Below, in pieces: positions 17,897 to 27,964 of a stretch of 64,000 nt of DNA. A program made the position numbers and the translations under genes. The notes under the pieces are model-generated. The model saw only the letters and a program-made list of their open reading frames with translations. It had not been told where the DNA came from and made no database searches. Position 1 is the first letter of the stretch. The number at the start of each line of letters is the position of its first letter. Source of the DNA: Microvirga thermotolerans (GTDB taxonomy: Bacteria; Pseudomonadota; Alphaproteobacteria; Rhizobiales; Beijerinckiaceae); contig NZ_CP045423.1 of the NCBI RefSeq assembly GCF_009363855.1, positions 884,001 to 948,000 of the forward strand. The letters run 5' to 3'.

Positions 17897-19069
17897 ATGA
17901 CAGATCTCCCCGCCGCGCGTCCTCGCGCGCCCTTCTTTTCGTCCGGCCCCTGCGCGAAGCGCCCCGGATGGTCCCTCCACAACCTGAAGACCGACGCCCT
18001 CGGCCGCTCGCACCGCGCCAAGGTCGGCAAGGCGCGCCTGAAGCGGGCCATCGACCTCACCCGCGAGGTGCTCGAGGTCCCTGCGGATTATCGCATCGGC
18101 ATCGTTCCCGCCTCCGACACGGGCGCGGTGGAGATGGCCCTGTGGTCGCTGCTCGGCGCCCGGCCCGTGGACATGCTGGCCTGGGAGAGCTTCGGCGAGG
18201 GCTGGGTCACCGACGTGGTCAAGCAGCTCAAGCTGGACGATGCCCGCATCATCACCGCGCCCTACGGCGAGCTGCCGGATCTTTCGCAGGTCGACACCAG
18301 GACCCGCGACGTGGTCTTCACCTGGAACGGCACCACCTCCGGCGTGCGCGTGCCCGATGCGGAGTGGATCGCCGCGGACCGCGAGGGGCTCACCATCTGC
18401 GACGCCACCTCGGCGGCCTTCGCGCAGAGGCTCGATTTCGCCAAGCTCGACGTGGTCACCTTCTCCTGGCAGAAGGTGCTCGGCGGCGAGGCGGCCCACG
18501 GCATGCTCATCCTCTCGCCGCGCGCGGTCGAGCGGCTCGAAACCTACAAGCCCGCCTGGCCCCTGCCGAAGATCTTCCGCATGACCAAGGGCGGCAAGCT
18601 CATCGAGGGCATCTTCGAGGGCGAGACCATCAACACCCCGTCCATGCTCTGCGTCGAGGACTACATCGACGCGCTCGAATGGGCGAAGGGCATCGGCGGC
18701 CTGAGCGGCCTCGTCGCCAAGGCCGACGCCAATGCGAAGGTGATCCACGACTGGGCCGCCCGCACGCCCTGGATCGCCAACCTCGCCAGGGATCCCGCGA
18801 CCGCCTCCAACACCAGCGTCTGCCTCGTCGTCGCCGATCCGGACGTGGTCGCCAAGGGCGCCGAGGCCGTGGCGCAGGTCGCCAAGGGCATCGCCGCCAC
18901 CCTCGACAAGGAAGGCGTCGCCTTCGACATCGGCGCCTATCGCGACGCGCCTCCCGGCCTACGCATCTGGTGCGGCGCGACGGTGGAGGCCCCGGACCTT
19001 CAGGCCCTGACGCCCTGGCTCGACTGGGCCTTCGCGCAGGAAAAGGCGAAGCTCGCGAAAGCGGCTTGA
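17897..19069 (+). CDS. serC: Phosphoserine aminotransferase SerC
   Basis: This 390-aa PLP enzyme converts 3-phosphohydroxypyruvate and glutamate to phosphoserine. The start [15 protein letters not shown], the PLP lysine context [15 protein letters not shown] (about residues 194-208) and [12 protein letters not shown] identify the alphaproteobacterial SerC branch. It is preceded by the serC leader RNA and followed, after 125 bases, by serA, the preceding enzyme in the pathway. Confidence 0.95.
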   Translation: MTDLPAARPRAPFFSSGPCAKRPGWSLHNLKTDALGRSHRAKVGKARLKRAIDLTREVLEVPADYRIGIVPASDTGAVEMALWSLLGARPVDMLAWESFGEGWVTDVVKQLKLDDARIITAPYGELPDLSQVDTRTRDVVFTWNGTTSGVRVPDAEWIAADREGLTICDATSAAFAQRLDFAKLDVVTFSWQKVLGGEAAHGMLILSPRAVERLETYKPAWPLPKIFRMTKGGKLIEGIFEGETINTPSMLCVEDYIDALEWAKGIGGLSGLVAKADANAKVIHDWAARTPWIANLARDPATASNTSVCLVVADPDVVAKGAEAVAQVAKGIAATLDKEGVAFDIGAYRDAPPGLRIWCGATVEAPDLQALTPWLDWAFAQEKAKLAKAA

Positions 19070-19082
19070 TTTCATGCGCCAT

Positions 19083-19110
19083 CCCGGACGCGGCCATGTC
19101 GCGATCCGGG
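19083..19110. repeat. Intergenic palindrome between serC and serA
   Basis: CCCGGACGCG (19083-19092) pairs with CGCGATCCGGG (19100-19110) with a single bulged base and a 7-base loop. It has the look of a REP-type unit. Being within the serC-serA transcript, it could also stabilise or attenuate it. Confidence 0.5.
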
Positions 19111-19194
19111 GGCGCTCCCACCCCCCTGGACTCCCATCACGGTCCCGGCGCGCGCCGCGCTTGGCCGGGTCGACGCTACAGACACAGGTGCACC

Positions 19195-20787
19195 ATGCCC
19201 GCTCCCCGCGTCCTCATTTCCGACGCCCTCTCGCCCGCCGCCGTGCAGATCTTCAAGGATCGCGGCATCGACGTGGATTTCCAGCCCGATCTCGGCAAGG
19301 ACAAGGACAGGCTTGCCGCCGCGATCGGCGGCTACGACGGCCTCGCCATCCGTTCCGCCACCAAGGTCACGGCGAAGATCCTGGAGAAGGCGGCGAAGCT
19401 CAAGGTGATCGGCCGCGCCGGCATCGGCGTCGACAATGTCGAGATTCCCGCCGCCACGGCGAAGGGCGTCATCGTCATGAACACGCCCTTCGGGAACTCC
19501 ATCACCACCGCCGAGCACGCCATCGCCATGATGTTCGCGCTCGCGCGACAGATCCCGCAGGCGGACGCCTCGACCCAGGCCGGCAAGTGGGAGAAGAACC
19601 GCTTCATGGGCGTCGAGCTGACCGGCAAGGTGCTCGGCGTCATCGGCTGCGGCAACATCGGCTCCATCGTCGCGGACCGGGCCCTCGGCCTGCGCATGAA
19701 GGTCATCGCCTACGATCCCTTCCTGTCGCCGGAGCGCGCCGTCGAGATCGGCGTCGAGAAAGTGGAGCTCGACGAGCTGCTGCGCCGGGCCGACATCATC
19801 ACCCTGCACGTGCCGATGACGGAGAAGACCAGGAACATCCTCTCGGCCGACGCCCTCAACAAGACCAAGAAGGGCGTGCGCATCGTCAACTGCGCCCGCG
19901 GCGGGCTGGTGGACGAGGTGGCGCTGCGCGCCGCCCTCGACAGCGGCCATGTGGCGGGAGCGGCCTTCGACGTGTTCTCGGAGGAGCCCGCCACCGCAAA
20001 CCCGCTCTTCGGCCATCCCAACGTGGTCTGCACCCCCCATCTCGGCGCGGCCACCACGGAGGCGCAGGAGAACGTGGCGCTGCAGATCGCGGAGCAGATG
20101 TCCGACTACCTGCTCCAGGGTGCGATCCAGAACGCGGTGAACTTCCCCTCCATCACCGCCGAGGAGGCGCCGCGCCTCAAGCCCTTCGTGGCGCTCGCCG
20201 AGAAGCTCGGCTCGTTCCTGGGCCAGCTCACGGAAGCCCCCATCAAGGGCGTCCGCATCGAATACGAAGGCGACGTGGCGGAGATGAACACCCGCGCCCT
20301 CACTTCGGCCGCCGTCACCGGCGTGCTGCGCCCCTTCCTGCAGGACATCAACATGGTGTCGGCGCCTATCGTCGCCCGCGAGCGCGGCATCACGGTCGAG
20401 GAGGTCAAGCGCGAGAACGCCGCGCGCGACTACGAGAGCTTCATCCGCATCGTGGTGGAGGCGGAGGACATGGTGCGCCACGCGGGCGGCACCGTGTTCC
20501 AGGACGGCAAGCCGCGCGTCACGGAGATCCGCGACATCGCGGTGGATGCGGAGTTCGCGCCGAACATGATCTACGTCCGCAACGCCGACAAGCCCGGCTT
20601 CATCGGCCGCTTCGGCACGCTGCTCGGCGAGTCCGGCGTCAATGTCGCGACCTTCGCCCTCGGCCGCGACAAGCCGGGCGGCGACGCCATCTGCTTCGTC
20701 TCCGTGGACCAGCCCGTCTCCGACGAGCTCCTGCGCAGGATCGAAGAGATCCCGCAGGTCAAGCGCGCCCGCGCCGTGCGGTTCTGA
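19195..20787 (+). CDS. serA: D-3-phosphoglycerate dehydrogenase SerA
   Basis: This 530-aa enzyme carries out the first step of serine synthesis (3-phosphoglycerate to 3-phosphohydroxypyruvate, NAD-dependent). The nucleotide-binding GVIGCGNIGSIVADRA lies at about residues 146-161. The substrate and catalytic blocks RAGIGVDNVEIPAA, NCARGGLVDEVAL and HLGAATTEAQENVA follow. A C-terminal ACT domain (about 455-530, starting NADKPGFIGRFG) makes this the long, regulated form, probably sensing serine. The ATG at 19195 starts at the family N-terminus; the open frame upstream overlaps serC and is spurious. Confidence 0.96.
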   Translation: MPAPRVLISDALSPAAVQIFKDRGIDVDFQPDLGKDKDRLAAAIGGYDGLAIRSATKVTAKILEKAAKLKVIGRAGIGVDNVEIPAATAKGVIVMNTPFGNSITTAEHAIAMMFALARQIPQADASTQAGKWEKNRFMGVELTGKVLGVIGCGNIGSIVADRALGLRMKVIAYDPFLSPERAVEIGVEKVELDELLRRADIITLHVPMTEKTRNILSADALNKTKKGVRIVNCARGGLVDEVALRAALDSGHVAGAAFDVFSEEPATANPLFGHPNVVCTPHLGAATTEAQENVALQIAEQMSDYLLQGAIQNAVNFPSITAEEAPRLKPFVALAEKLGSFLGQLTEAPIKGVRIEYEGDVAEMNTRALTSAAVTGVLRPFLQDINMVSAPIVARERGITVEEVKRENAARDYESFIRIVVEAEDMVRHAGGTVFQDGKPRVTEIRDIAVDAEFAPNMIYVRNADKPGFIGRFGTLLGESGVNVATFALGRDKPGGDAICFVSVDQPVSDELLRRIEEIPQVKRARAVRF

Positions 20788-20794
20788 AACCGCT

Positions 20795-20838
20795 CCGTCA
20801 TTCCGGGACGGCGCGGAGTGCTGGGCCCGGAATGACGG
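20795..20838. repeat. Large palindrome between convergent serA and EamA gene
   Basis: CCGTCATTCCGGG (20795-20807) and CCCGGAATGACGG (20826-20838) form perfect 13-bp arms around an 18-base loop. It starts 8 bases after the serA stop and ends 9 bases before the stop of the converging gene. The GTCATTCCGGG sequence is common in repetitive palindromes of this order. It may end transcription from both sides. Confidence 0.65.
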
Positions 20839-20846
20839 CGTTGCGC

Positions 20847-21752
20847 CTATGCCCGCCGCTCCGCGAGCCAGATGCCGCCGAGCACGAGGACGAGGCCGAG
20901 CGCGTGATAGAACGCAAAGGGCTCTCCCAGGAGAAGCACGGCGAGGAGGGCCCCGAAGACCGGGACGAGATTCACGAACAGGCCCGCCCGGGCCGGGCCG
21001 ATCAGCTCCACGCCGCGGATGAAGAAGACCTGCGCCAGGAGCGAGGGCAGGAAGGCCACGTAGGCCAGCACCGCCCACCCTTTGAGGGTCGGCCATTGCG
21101 CGCTGCCGCGGACGATCTCGACGGCGAGGAGCGGCAGCGACGTCAGAAAGGCCACGAGGGCGAGCGCCGTGAAGAACACGAGGCCCGTCACCGGCGGCCG
21201 GTGCCGCAGCCCCAGGGTGTAGCCCGCGTAGAACAGGCAGGCGATCAGCATCCACACGTCGCCGACGTTGAGCGCCAGGGTCCGCAGGATTTCGAAATCC
21301 GCCTTGACCGAGACGATCACGACGCCGGCGACGGTCACGATCATGCCGAGCACCTGCAGGGGCAGGACCGGGGCGCGGAAGAACAGGACCGTGCCCAGGA
21401 GCACCAGGACGGGAATGGCGCCCTGGAAGATCGTGAGGTTGACGGCGCTGGTGTGGTGGGCCGCGGCGTAGAACAGGGCGTTGAAGGCCGTGAAGCCGAA
21501 GGCGCCCATCAGGGTCACGAAGAGCCAGCGGCGCCGGATCGGCGGCCATTCGGCCGCGAGCCGGCGGCCCAGAAGGGGGAGCATCGTGCAGACCACCAGA
21601 ACCCACCGGAGGCAGGTGAGCACCATGGGCGAGATCTCGCCCACCGCGAGGCGCCCCGCGATGGCGTTCCCGCCCCAGAACAGGGTAGTCGCGACCAGGA
21701 GCAGGTAGGCCTGTCCGAAGAAACCCTTCCAGATCGCATGCAGGAATTTCAT
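20847..21752 (-). CDS. EamA/DMT family transporter
   Basis: This 301-aa inner-membrane protein has about ten hydrophobic helices. It reads as two repeats of the EamA domain; the first starts LLVATTLFWGGNAIAGRLA and the second GLVFFTALALVAFLTSLP. Such drug/metabolite transporters usually export amino acids or small metabolites. The substrate cannot be read from sequence. It converges on serA and diverges from the glutamine amidotransferase gene. Confidence 0.85.
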   Translation of the reverse strand: MKFLHAIWKGFFGQAYLLLVATTLFWGGNAIAGRLAVGEISPMVLTCLRWVLVVCTMLPLLGRRLAAEWPPIRRRWLFVTLMGAFGFTAFNALFYAAAHHTSAVNLTIFQGAIPVLVLLGTVLFFRAPVLPLQVLGMIVTVAGVVIVSVKADFEILRTLALNVGDVWMLIACLFYAGYTLGLRHRPPVTGLVFFTALALVAFLTSLPLLAVEIVRGSAQWPTLKGWAVLAYVAFLPSLLAQVFFIRGVELIGPARAGLFVNLVPVFGALLAVLLLGEPFAFYHALGLVLVLGGIWLAERRA

Positions 21753-21827
21753 GGGCCGGCGCTCTCCGGACGCTTGCCGCCGCGCGCCGTTCGGATAAAC
21801 CGGCGCGGAAGGAGGCTTCGTGAGGTC

Positions 21828-22691
21828 ATGGGCTTAAGATTTCTGGTGGTCGAGGGCAATACGCGGGGCGCAAGGCAGGCCCACAAGGACGTCTATGGAC
21901 TCATGCCCTCGGAGTCCTATGCTGCCGTGTTGCAGGACATCGAGCCCGACGCGGTCTGCGACCTGGCCTTCCCGGCCGACGAGGGGGCCAACCTGCCCGA
22001 CGCGGCCGGTCTGGAGTCCTACGACGGCATCGTCCTGACCGGCTCCCACCTCAACATCTACGACCGCACGCCCGACATCCTGCGCCAGATCGACCTCATG
22101 CGGGCGATCTATGCCTCCGGCACCCCCAGCTTCGGATCCTGCTGGGGGCTCCAGGTGGCGGCCGTGGCCGCCGACGGGGACGTCAGGCCCAATCCCTCGG
22201 GCCGCGAGATCGGCTTCGCCCGGCGGCTGGCGCGGACCGAGGCCGGGCAGGGGCATGCCCTGCTCGCGGGGCGGCCGGCGGTGTACGACGCGCCGGCCAT
22301 CCATCTCGACATGGTCACGGTGCCGCCGCCGGGCTGCACCGTCCTCGCCTCCAACGGAGTGTCCTTCGTGCAGGCGGCGGAGATCGCCGCGGGCGGCGGG
22401 ACCTTCTGGGGCGTGCAGTACCATCCCGAGTTCAGCCTCGAGGAACTGGCCGTCATCCTCGACCGGCGCACCGCCATCCTCCTCGACGAAGGCTTCTGCC
22501 GCACGGCGGAGGATGCCGCCGCCTATGTCGCCGACCTCAGGACCCTTCACGCGCAGCCGGACCGTTCCGACCTGGCCTGGCGGCACGGGCTCGATGCGGA
22601 GGTGCTCGATCCCGAGCGCCGCACCCGCGAGATCCGCAACTTCGTCGCCCACCGGGTCAAGCCCGCGAAGAGCGCCCGCGGACGGGCCTGA
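21828..22691 (+). CDS. Class I glutamine amidotransferase-like protein
   Basis: This 287-aa cytosolic protein has the nucleophile elbow FGSCWGLQVAAVA (Cys at about residue 105) and the catalytic pair in QYHPEFSLEEL (His and Glu at about 199-201), so the triad is complete. GSHLNIYD replaces the usual oxyanion glycine loop. The C-terminal 60 residues form a separate helical tail. Free-standing members hydrolyse glutamine or gamma-glutamyl compounds; the acceptor is unknown. The ATG at 21828 has GAGG close by and AAGGAGG at 21809-21815. Confidence 0.75.
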   Translation: MGLRFLVVEGNTRGARQAHKDVYGLMPSESYAAVLQDIEPDAVCDLAFPADEGANLPDAAGLESYDGIVLTGSHLNIYDRTPDILRQIDLMRAIYASGTPSFGSCWGLQVAAVAADGDVRPNPSGREIGFARRLARTEAGQGHALLAGRPAVYDAPAIHLDMVTVPPPGCTVLASNGVSFVQAAEIAAGGGTFWGVQYHPEFSLEELAVILDRRTAILLDEGFCRTAEDAAAYVADLRTLHAQPDRSDLAWRHGLDAEVLDPERRTREIRNFVAHRVKPAKSARGRA

Positions 22692-22774
22692 AAGGGCCGG
22701 AAGGGAACGGCGGGCCCTATTCCGGCTTGACCTCGCGGCCCCGATCCATCATGAGGGTTTGCAAGGTTTTTCCC

Positions 22775-22807
22775 ACCCCGAACCCTGGCCTTGCGCCGGG
22801 GTTTTTT
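22775..22807 (+). terminator. Intrinsic terminator upstream of purA
   Basis: ACCCCG (22775-22780) pairs with CGGGGT (22797-22802), followed by a T-run to 22807. It lies between the amidotransferase stop and purA, only 20 bases before the purA start, so it ends upstream transcription or attenuates purA. Confidence 0.65.
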
Positions 22808-22826
22808 CATGTGAGGCTTGAGAGCG

Positions 22827-24119
<1,293 letters not shown>

Positions 24120-24152
24120 CGACGGGCGCGCTCCGGGCCATTCCGAGGGCAA

Positions 24153-25319
24153 ATGGCAGATTATTACCCCCTGATTGCCCGAGCCGTCGAAGGCTTGTCG
24201 GACCGGACGCCCGAGATGCGGCGCGCCGTCTACGAGCGCGCCCGTTCGGCACTCGTCGCCCAGCTGCGCTCGCTCGACCCGCCTCTGTCCGAGGCGGACA
24301 TCGAGAAGGAAAGCCGCTCCCTGGACGAGGCGATCCGCCGGGTGGAGGCGGATTTCACGATCAAGGACTTCGATTTCGATCCGGCCGCCCTTTCCGCGCC
24401 GCCCCCGCGTCGCGCCGAGCCAGCGGTGGTGCCCCTGTCAGCGCCCGCGGCCTCCGCCCCGGAGGACGCTGCGGAGGATCTGGAGCCGTCCGCTCCTGAG
24501 GCGGCCGCCGCCCGTCCGCGGATCGAGACGCGGCCCCATCCCGGCATCCAGGACGGCAAGCGCACGCGCACGATCATCCTCGGCGCCGTTCTCGCCCTCG
24601 TGATCGCCGCGATCGCGGGCGTCGCGTTCCTGTGGCGGGACAGGCCCGAGGACCTGACGCCTCAGACGCCCGTCGCGGAGGCGCCCCAGGTCCCGGCCGA
24701 GGCTCCCAAGAACAGCGACCGCGTCGGTGCCCCCGCCACGCCGGCCCCTGCGCCGTCCCAGCCCCGGCAGGAGATCGGCGTCGCCCAGCGCGCCGTCCTC
24801 TACGAGGAGGATCCGGCCAACCCTCAGACGCCGAAGGCGCAGACGGGCCGGGTCGTCTGGCGGCTGGAGGACGTCAACCCCGGCCAGGGCCAGCCGCTCC
24901 AGCGGGCCGTGACGGCCAATGTGGAGATTCCCGAGGCCGGGCTGACGATGAAGATGGTGCTGCGCCGCAATCTCGACGCGACGCTCCCCGCCTCGCACAC
25001 GGTGGAGATCTCCTTCACCACCCGTGCCGGCGACAGCGGGCGCGTGATCCGCGACGTGGGCCTGCTCCAGTTCAAGGACGAGGAGGCGGCGCGCGGCACG
25101 CCGGTGGCGGGCCTGCCGGTCCCCGTGCGGGAGAACCTGTTCCTGATCGGCCTGTCGAACCTCTCCACCGACGTGGAGCGCAACACGGAGCTCTTCGTGC
25201 GGCGCAACTGGATCGACCTGCCGGTCCGCATGGCGTCGGGCCAGCGGGCCATCATCAGCTTCGAGAAGGGCGCCTCCGGGGCGCAGGTCATCAACAGCGC
25301 CTTCAGCCAGTGGCAATGA
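24153..25319 (+). CDS. Membrane-anchored hypothetical protein
   Basis: This 388-aa protein begins with a soluble helical domain (about residues 1-70, YYPLIARAVEGLSDRTPEMR). An Ala/Pro-rich stretch follows. A single membrane helix (about 138-160, ILGAVLALVIAAIAGVAFLW) comes next, then another Pro-rich linker and a C-terminal globular domain of about 180 residues with GRVVWRLEDVNPGQGQPLQ and VNENL-like loops. The topology suggests a cytoplasmic N-terminus and periplasmic C-terminus. I recognise this only as a conserved hypothetical protein found near purA/rpoH in this order; no function is proposed. Confidence 0.7.
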   Translation: MADYYPLIARAVEGLSDRTPEMRRAVYERARSALVAQLRSLDPPLSEADIEKESRSLDEAIRRVEADFTIKDFDFDPAALSAPPPRRAEPAVVPLSAPAASAPEDAAEDLEPSAPEAAAARPRIETRPHPGIQDGKRTRTIILGAVLALVIAAIAGVAFLWRDRPEDLTPQTPVAEAPQVPAEAPKNSDRVGAPATPAPAPSQPRQEIGVAQRAVLYEEDPANPQTPKAQTGRVVWRLEDVNPGQGQPLQRAVTANVEIPEAGLTMKMVLRRNLDATLPASHTVEISFTTRAGDSGRVIRDVGLLQFKDEEAARGTPVAGLPVPVRENLFLIGLSNLSTDVERNTELFVRRNWIDLPVRMASGQRAIISFEKGASGAQVINSAFSQWQ

Positions 25320-25344
25320 AAAAGCCGCGGTTCCGCGCCGCGGC
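25319..25344 (-). terminator. Intrinsic terminator of rpoH
   Basis: Read on the minus strand, GCCGCGG and CCGCGGC form a 7-bp stem with a 7-base loop, followed by a five-T run (25323-25319 on the complement). It overlaps the end of the convergent hypothetical gene. Confidence 0.75.
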
Positions 25345-25371
25345 CTTCTCAAGCCTTCGAGGGGAGGGGCG

Positions 25372-26256
25372 TCAGCGCGCCTCCTCCGGAGCCTCGATCC
25401 TGGCGAGGTTCTTCTTGACCGCCTCCTGAACCTTCTCGAAGGCGCGCACCTCGATCTGGCGCACGCGCTCGCGGGAGACGCCGAACTCGGCGGACAACTC
25501 CTCGAGGGTGATCGGCTCGTCCGACAGGCGCCGGGCCTCGAAGATCCGGCGCTCGCGCGGGTTCAGGACCGAAAGCGCGCTGCGCAGGGCGGCCAGGCGG
25601 TTCTGGCCCTCCTCCTCCTGCACGAGCATCTGCTCCTGGCTCTCCGTGTTGTCCACGAGCCAGTCCTGCCATTCGCCTTCGCCCTCCTCGCGCAGGGGCG
25701 CGTTGAGCGAGGCGTCGCCGCTGAGGCGGCGGTTCATGTCCACCACGTCCTGCTCGTTCACGCCGAGCTGGGTCGCGATCTGCTTCACCTGGTCGGGATG
25801 CAGGTCGCCCTCGTCCAGGGCCGAGATGCGGCCCTTGGCCTTGCGGAGGTTGAAGAACAGCTTCTTCTGGTTCGCGGTGGTCCCCATCTTCACCAGGGAC
25901 CAGGAACGCAGGATGTATTCTTGAATCGCCGCCTTGATCCACCACATGGCATATGTGGCGAGGCGGAAGCCCTTGTCGGGCTCGAAGCGCTTGACGGCCT
26001 GCATCAGGCCGACATTGCCTTCGGATACGACCTCGCTGATCGGCAGGCCGTAGCCGCGATATCCCATGGCGATCTTCGCCACGAGGCGCAGGTGGGATGT
26101 CACGAGCTTGTGAGCGGCTTCGCGATCGCCATGCTCGCGCCAGCGCTTGGCGAGCATGTACTCCTCATGCGGCTCGAGCATGGGGAACCGACGGATTTCG
26201 TCGAGATAGCGCGAAAGGCCCCCTTCGTTGGCAAGCACCGGAAGCGCCGTAGCCAT
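25372..26256 (-). CDS. rpoH: RNA polymerase sigma-32 factor RpoH
   Basis: This 294-aa sigma factor has region 2 (SHLRLVAKIAMGYRGYGLP, then SEGNVGLMQAVKRF and ATYAMWWIKAAIQEYIL), the RpoH-specific box QKKLFFNLRKAK at about residues 130-141, and a region 4 helix-turn-helix (TLEELSAEFGVSRERVRQIE). It directs transcription of heat-shock genes. The ATG at 26256 is preferred to an in-frame start at 26313 because AAGGAG (26263-26268 on the complement) precedes it and the protein then starts at MATALPV. rluD lies upstream on the same strand. Confidence 0.95.
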   Translation of the reverse strand: MATALPVLANEGGLSRYLDEIRRFPMLEPHEEYMLAKRWREHGDREAAHKLVTSHLRLVAKIAMGYRGYGLPISEVVSEGNVGLMQAVKRFEPDKGFRLATYAMWWIKAAIQEYILRSWSLVKMGTTANQKKLFFNLRKAKGRISALDEGDLHPDQVKQIATQLGVNEQDVVDMNRRLSGDASLNAPLREEGEGEWQDWLVDNTESQEQMLVQEEEGQNRLAALRSALSVLNPRERRIFEARRLSDEPITLEELSAEFGVSRERVRQIEVRAFEKVQEAVKKNLARIEAPEEAR

Positions 26257-26486
26257 ATCGATCTCCTTGTGTGGCTCCCTCTTGAAACGAGGCAAACCTG
26301 GGGCGGCCCCCATGAGCAGCCGGCCGCCCGTTTCCTATATAGACGGTTCAACCTTGTCAGAACAGAGGCATATGGGTTTCAGGAGGTGACAACGCGCGGC
26401 CTCCGCAAGGGTGCCGGCTTGGCCGGTTTTTGCGACGGATTGACGCTCGGAAGGCCGCGCCGGAAGCATTGGCCGCAGGCGGTCTC

Positions 26487-27482
26487 CTAACCGCCGCGCA
26501 GCGCCTCCAGAAGCGCTTTCATGTCGGCGGGAAGCGCGCTCTCGAAGCGCAGGAAATCCCCCGTCGCCGGGTGCTCGAACCCGAGCACGGCCGCATGCAG
26601 CGCCTGCCGGCCGAGAGCCTCCAGCGCGGCCTTCTGCGGTCCGGACAGGCGGTTCGCCTTGGTCTTGAAGCCCGACCCGTAGAGCGCGTCGCCGAGGAGC
26701 GGATGGCCGAGATGGGCCATGTGCACCCGGATCTGATGCGTGCGTCCCGTCTCGAGCGCGCAGCGCACCAGGCTCGCCACCGGAACATCCGCAGGCAGTG
26801 CCTCCAGCAGCTCGTAATGGGTCACGGCGTGGCGGCCCCGCCCGTCCGGAACGACGGCGATCTTCTCGCGATTGTGAACGCTGCGGGCGAGGGAGGCCGC
26901 CACGGTCCCGTGCTGGCGGGCCGGAACGCCCCAGACCAGGGCGAGATAGGCCCGCTCCAGCGGACCGGAGCGGCCGTGGTCGGCGAACTGCGCCGCGAGG
27001 CCCTGGTGGGCTCGGTCGTTCTTGGCGACCACCAGCAGGCCGGAGGTGTCCTTGTCGAGGCGATGTACGATGCCCGGCCGCTTGACGCCGCCGATCCCGG
27101 ACAGGCTCTCCCCGCAATGGGCGATGAGCGCATTGACGAGGGTGCCCGATTCGTGCCCCGCCGCCGGATGGACCACGAGCCCCGCCGGCTTGTCGATGAC
27201 GATGAGGTCGTCGTCCTCGTAGACCACGGCGAGGGCCATCGCCTCGCCCTGCGGCTCCGCCGGGGCGGGCGGCGGCACGGCGAGGCCGATTCGCGTGCCG
27301 CCGGCGACCTTGCGGCTCGGATCGCGCGCGGGCGCCCCGTCGACATCCACCCGGCCCTCGCGGATCAGGGCCTGCAGGCGGCTGCGGGACAGATCGCCGG
27401 CGAGCTGCGCCAGCACCCTGTCGAGCCGCTCCGCCGGCGCCCCGTCCTCAAGAACCCATTCCTTCCGAATTTCGCCGCTCAC
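26487..27482 (-). CDS. rluD: Ribosomal large-subunit pseudouridine synthase RluD
   Basis: This 331-aa protein has an N-terminal S4 RNA-binding domain (about residues 15-70, ERLDRVLAQLAGDLSRSRLQ). The catalytic domain carries HRLDKDTSGLLVVAKN, whose Asp attacks the uridine, and the conserved GRTHQIRVHMAHLGHPLLGD. RluD makes pseudouridines in helix 69 of 23S rRNA. The start is a GTG at 27482. Its neighbour rpoH on the same strand is a common alphaproteobacterial pairing. Confidence 0.92.
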   Translation of the reverse strand: MSGEIRKEWVLEDGAPAERLDRVLAQLAGDLSRSRLQALIREGRVDVDGAPARDPSRKVAGGTRIGLAVPPPAPAEPQGEAMALAVVYEDDDLIVIDKPAGLVVHPAAGHESGTLVNALIAHCGESLSGIGGVKRPGIVHRLDKDTSGLLVVAKNDRAHQGLAAQFADHGRSGPLERAYLALVWGVPARQHGTVAASLARSVHNREKIAVVPDGRGRHAVTHYELLEALPADVPVASLVRCALETGRTHQIRVHMAHLGHPLLGDALYGSGFKTKANRLSGPQKAALEALGRQALHAAVLGFEHPATGDFLRFESALPADMKALLEALRGG

Positions 27483-27528
27483 CGCATCCTCGCCGACACC
27501 GCTCCTTCGCTTTTTTGCACGAAGGGGC

Positions 27529-27556
27529 TTGAAGGGTTTCCCGGAGCTGGTTATAC
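27529..27556 (+). promoter_or_regulatory. Promoter of tRNA-Glu
   Basis: TTGAAG (27529-27534) and TTATAC (27551-27556) are separated by 16 bases. The -10 box ends 20 bases before the mature tRNA 5' end, a usual distance for tRNA genes. Confidence 0.6.
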
Positions 27557-27576
27557 GAGCGGCCTTCGCCTTGCTA

Positions 27577-27652
27577 GCTCCCTTCGTCTAGCGGTCTAGG
27601 ACGTCGCCCTCTCACGGCGAAAACAGGGGTTCGAGTCCCCTAGGGAGCGCCA
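27577..27652 (+). tRNA. tRNA-Glu (anticodon CTC)
   Basis: The acceptor arm GCTCCCT (27577-27583) pairs with AGGGAGC (27642-27648), and CCA is encoded at 27650-27652. The anticodon stem TCGCC/GGCGA encloses the loop CTCTCAC, with anticodon CTC at 27611-27613. The T-arm GGGG-TTCGAGT-CCCC is intact. Its last 17 bases are part of the 18-bp attachment repeat of the integrated element. Confidence 0.95.
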
Positions 27653-27653
27653 A
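27636..27653. repeat. attL (18-bp direct repeat, copy 1)
   Basis: TCCCCTAGGGAGCGCCAA covers the 3' side of the tRNA T-arm and acceptor stem plus CCA. The same 18 bases recur at 34320-34337. Insertion at this end keeps the tRNA sequence intact. Confidence 0.9.
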
Positions 27654-27964
27654 CAAGCTAAATCAAGCACTTAGCTTGTGGTTTAGCTTCATTAGCTACA
27701 GCTTTTAGCTACAGCAGATCGGACTCCCTTGGTCCCTGAATTTGCTGCGGTGGTTCAAAGAAGCCCAAATCAGATCTTAGTTCTCGAAGTTACCGGCGCA
27801 TGTCCCGTGTGGCGGCTGACGCTGCGCGTTCGGCTGCGGATTTAAGATATCTAAAACAGAATTTCGATATCGGAAATCTGCATATTGTAGATCGTTTCAA
27901 GTACAAAAATTGTAATTTTGACATCGAAAGCATGACTTCGGTATAAATCTATATACGTTGAGTT
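27653..27964. promoter_or_regulatory. Left-end non-coding region with TTAGCT repeats
   Basis: No gene is seen in these 312 bases. ACAAGCTAA (27653-27661) and TTAGCTTGT (27671-27679) form a perfect 9-bp inverted repeat with a 9-base loop. TTAGCT recurs at 27671, 27683, 27692 and 27705, the last two as an 11-bp direct repeat TTAGCTACAGC 13 bases apart. Clustered repeats beside an attachment core are typical arm-type sites for integrase or excisionase. The rest (27850-27960) is strongly AT-rich and probably holds the promoter of the Rep-like gene or an origin. Confidence 0.55.

Noticed and set aside
17551..19194. 5' extension of serA upstream of 19195
   Set aside because: The open frame overlaps serC in another frame and gives low-complexity sequence; SerA proteins start at the ATG at 19195.
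27653..27715. CRISPR array at the TTAGCT repeats
   Set aside because: Repeats are only 6-11 bases with 9-13 base spacing; no cas gene is present. They fit recombinase arm sites better.
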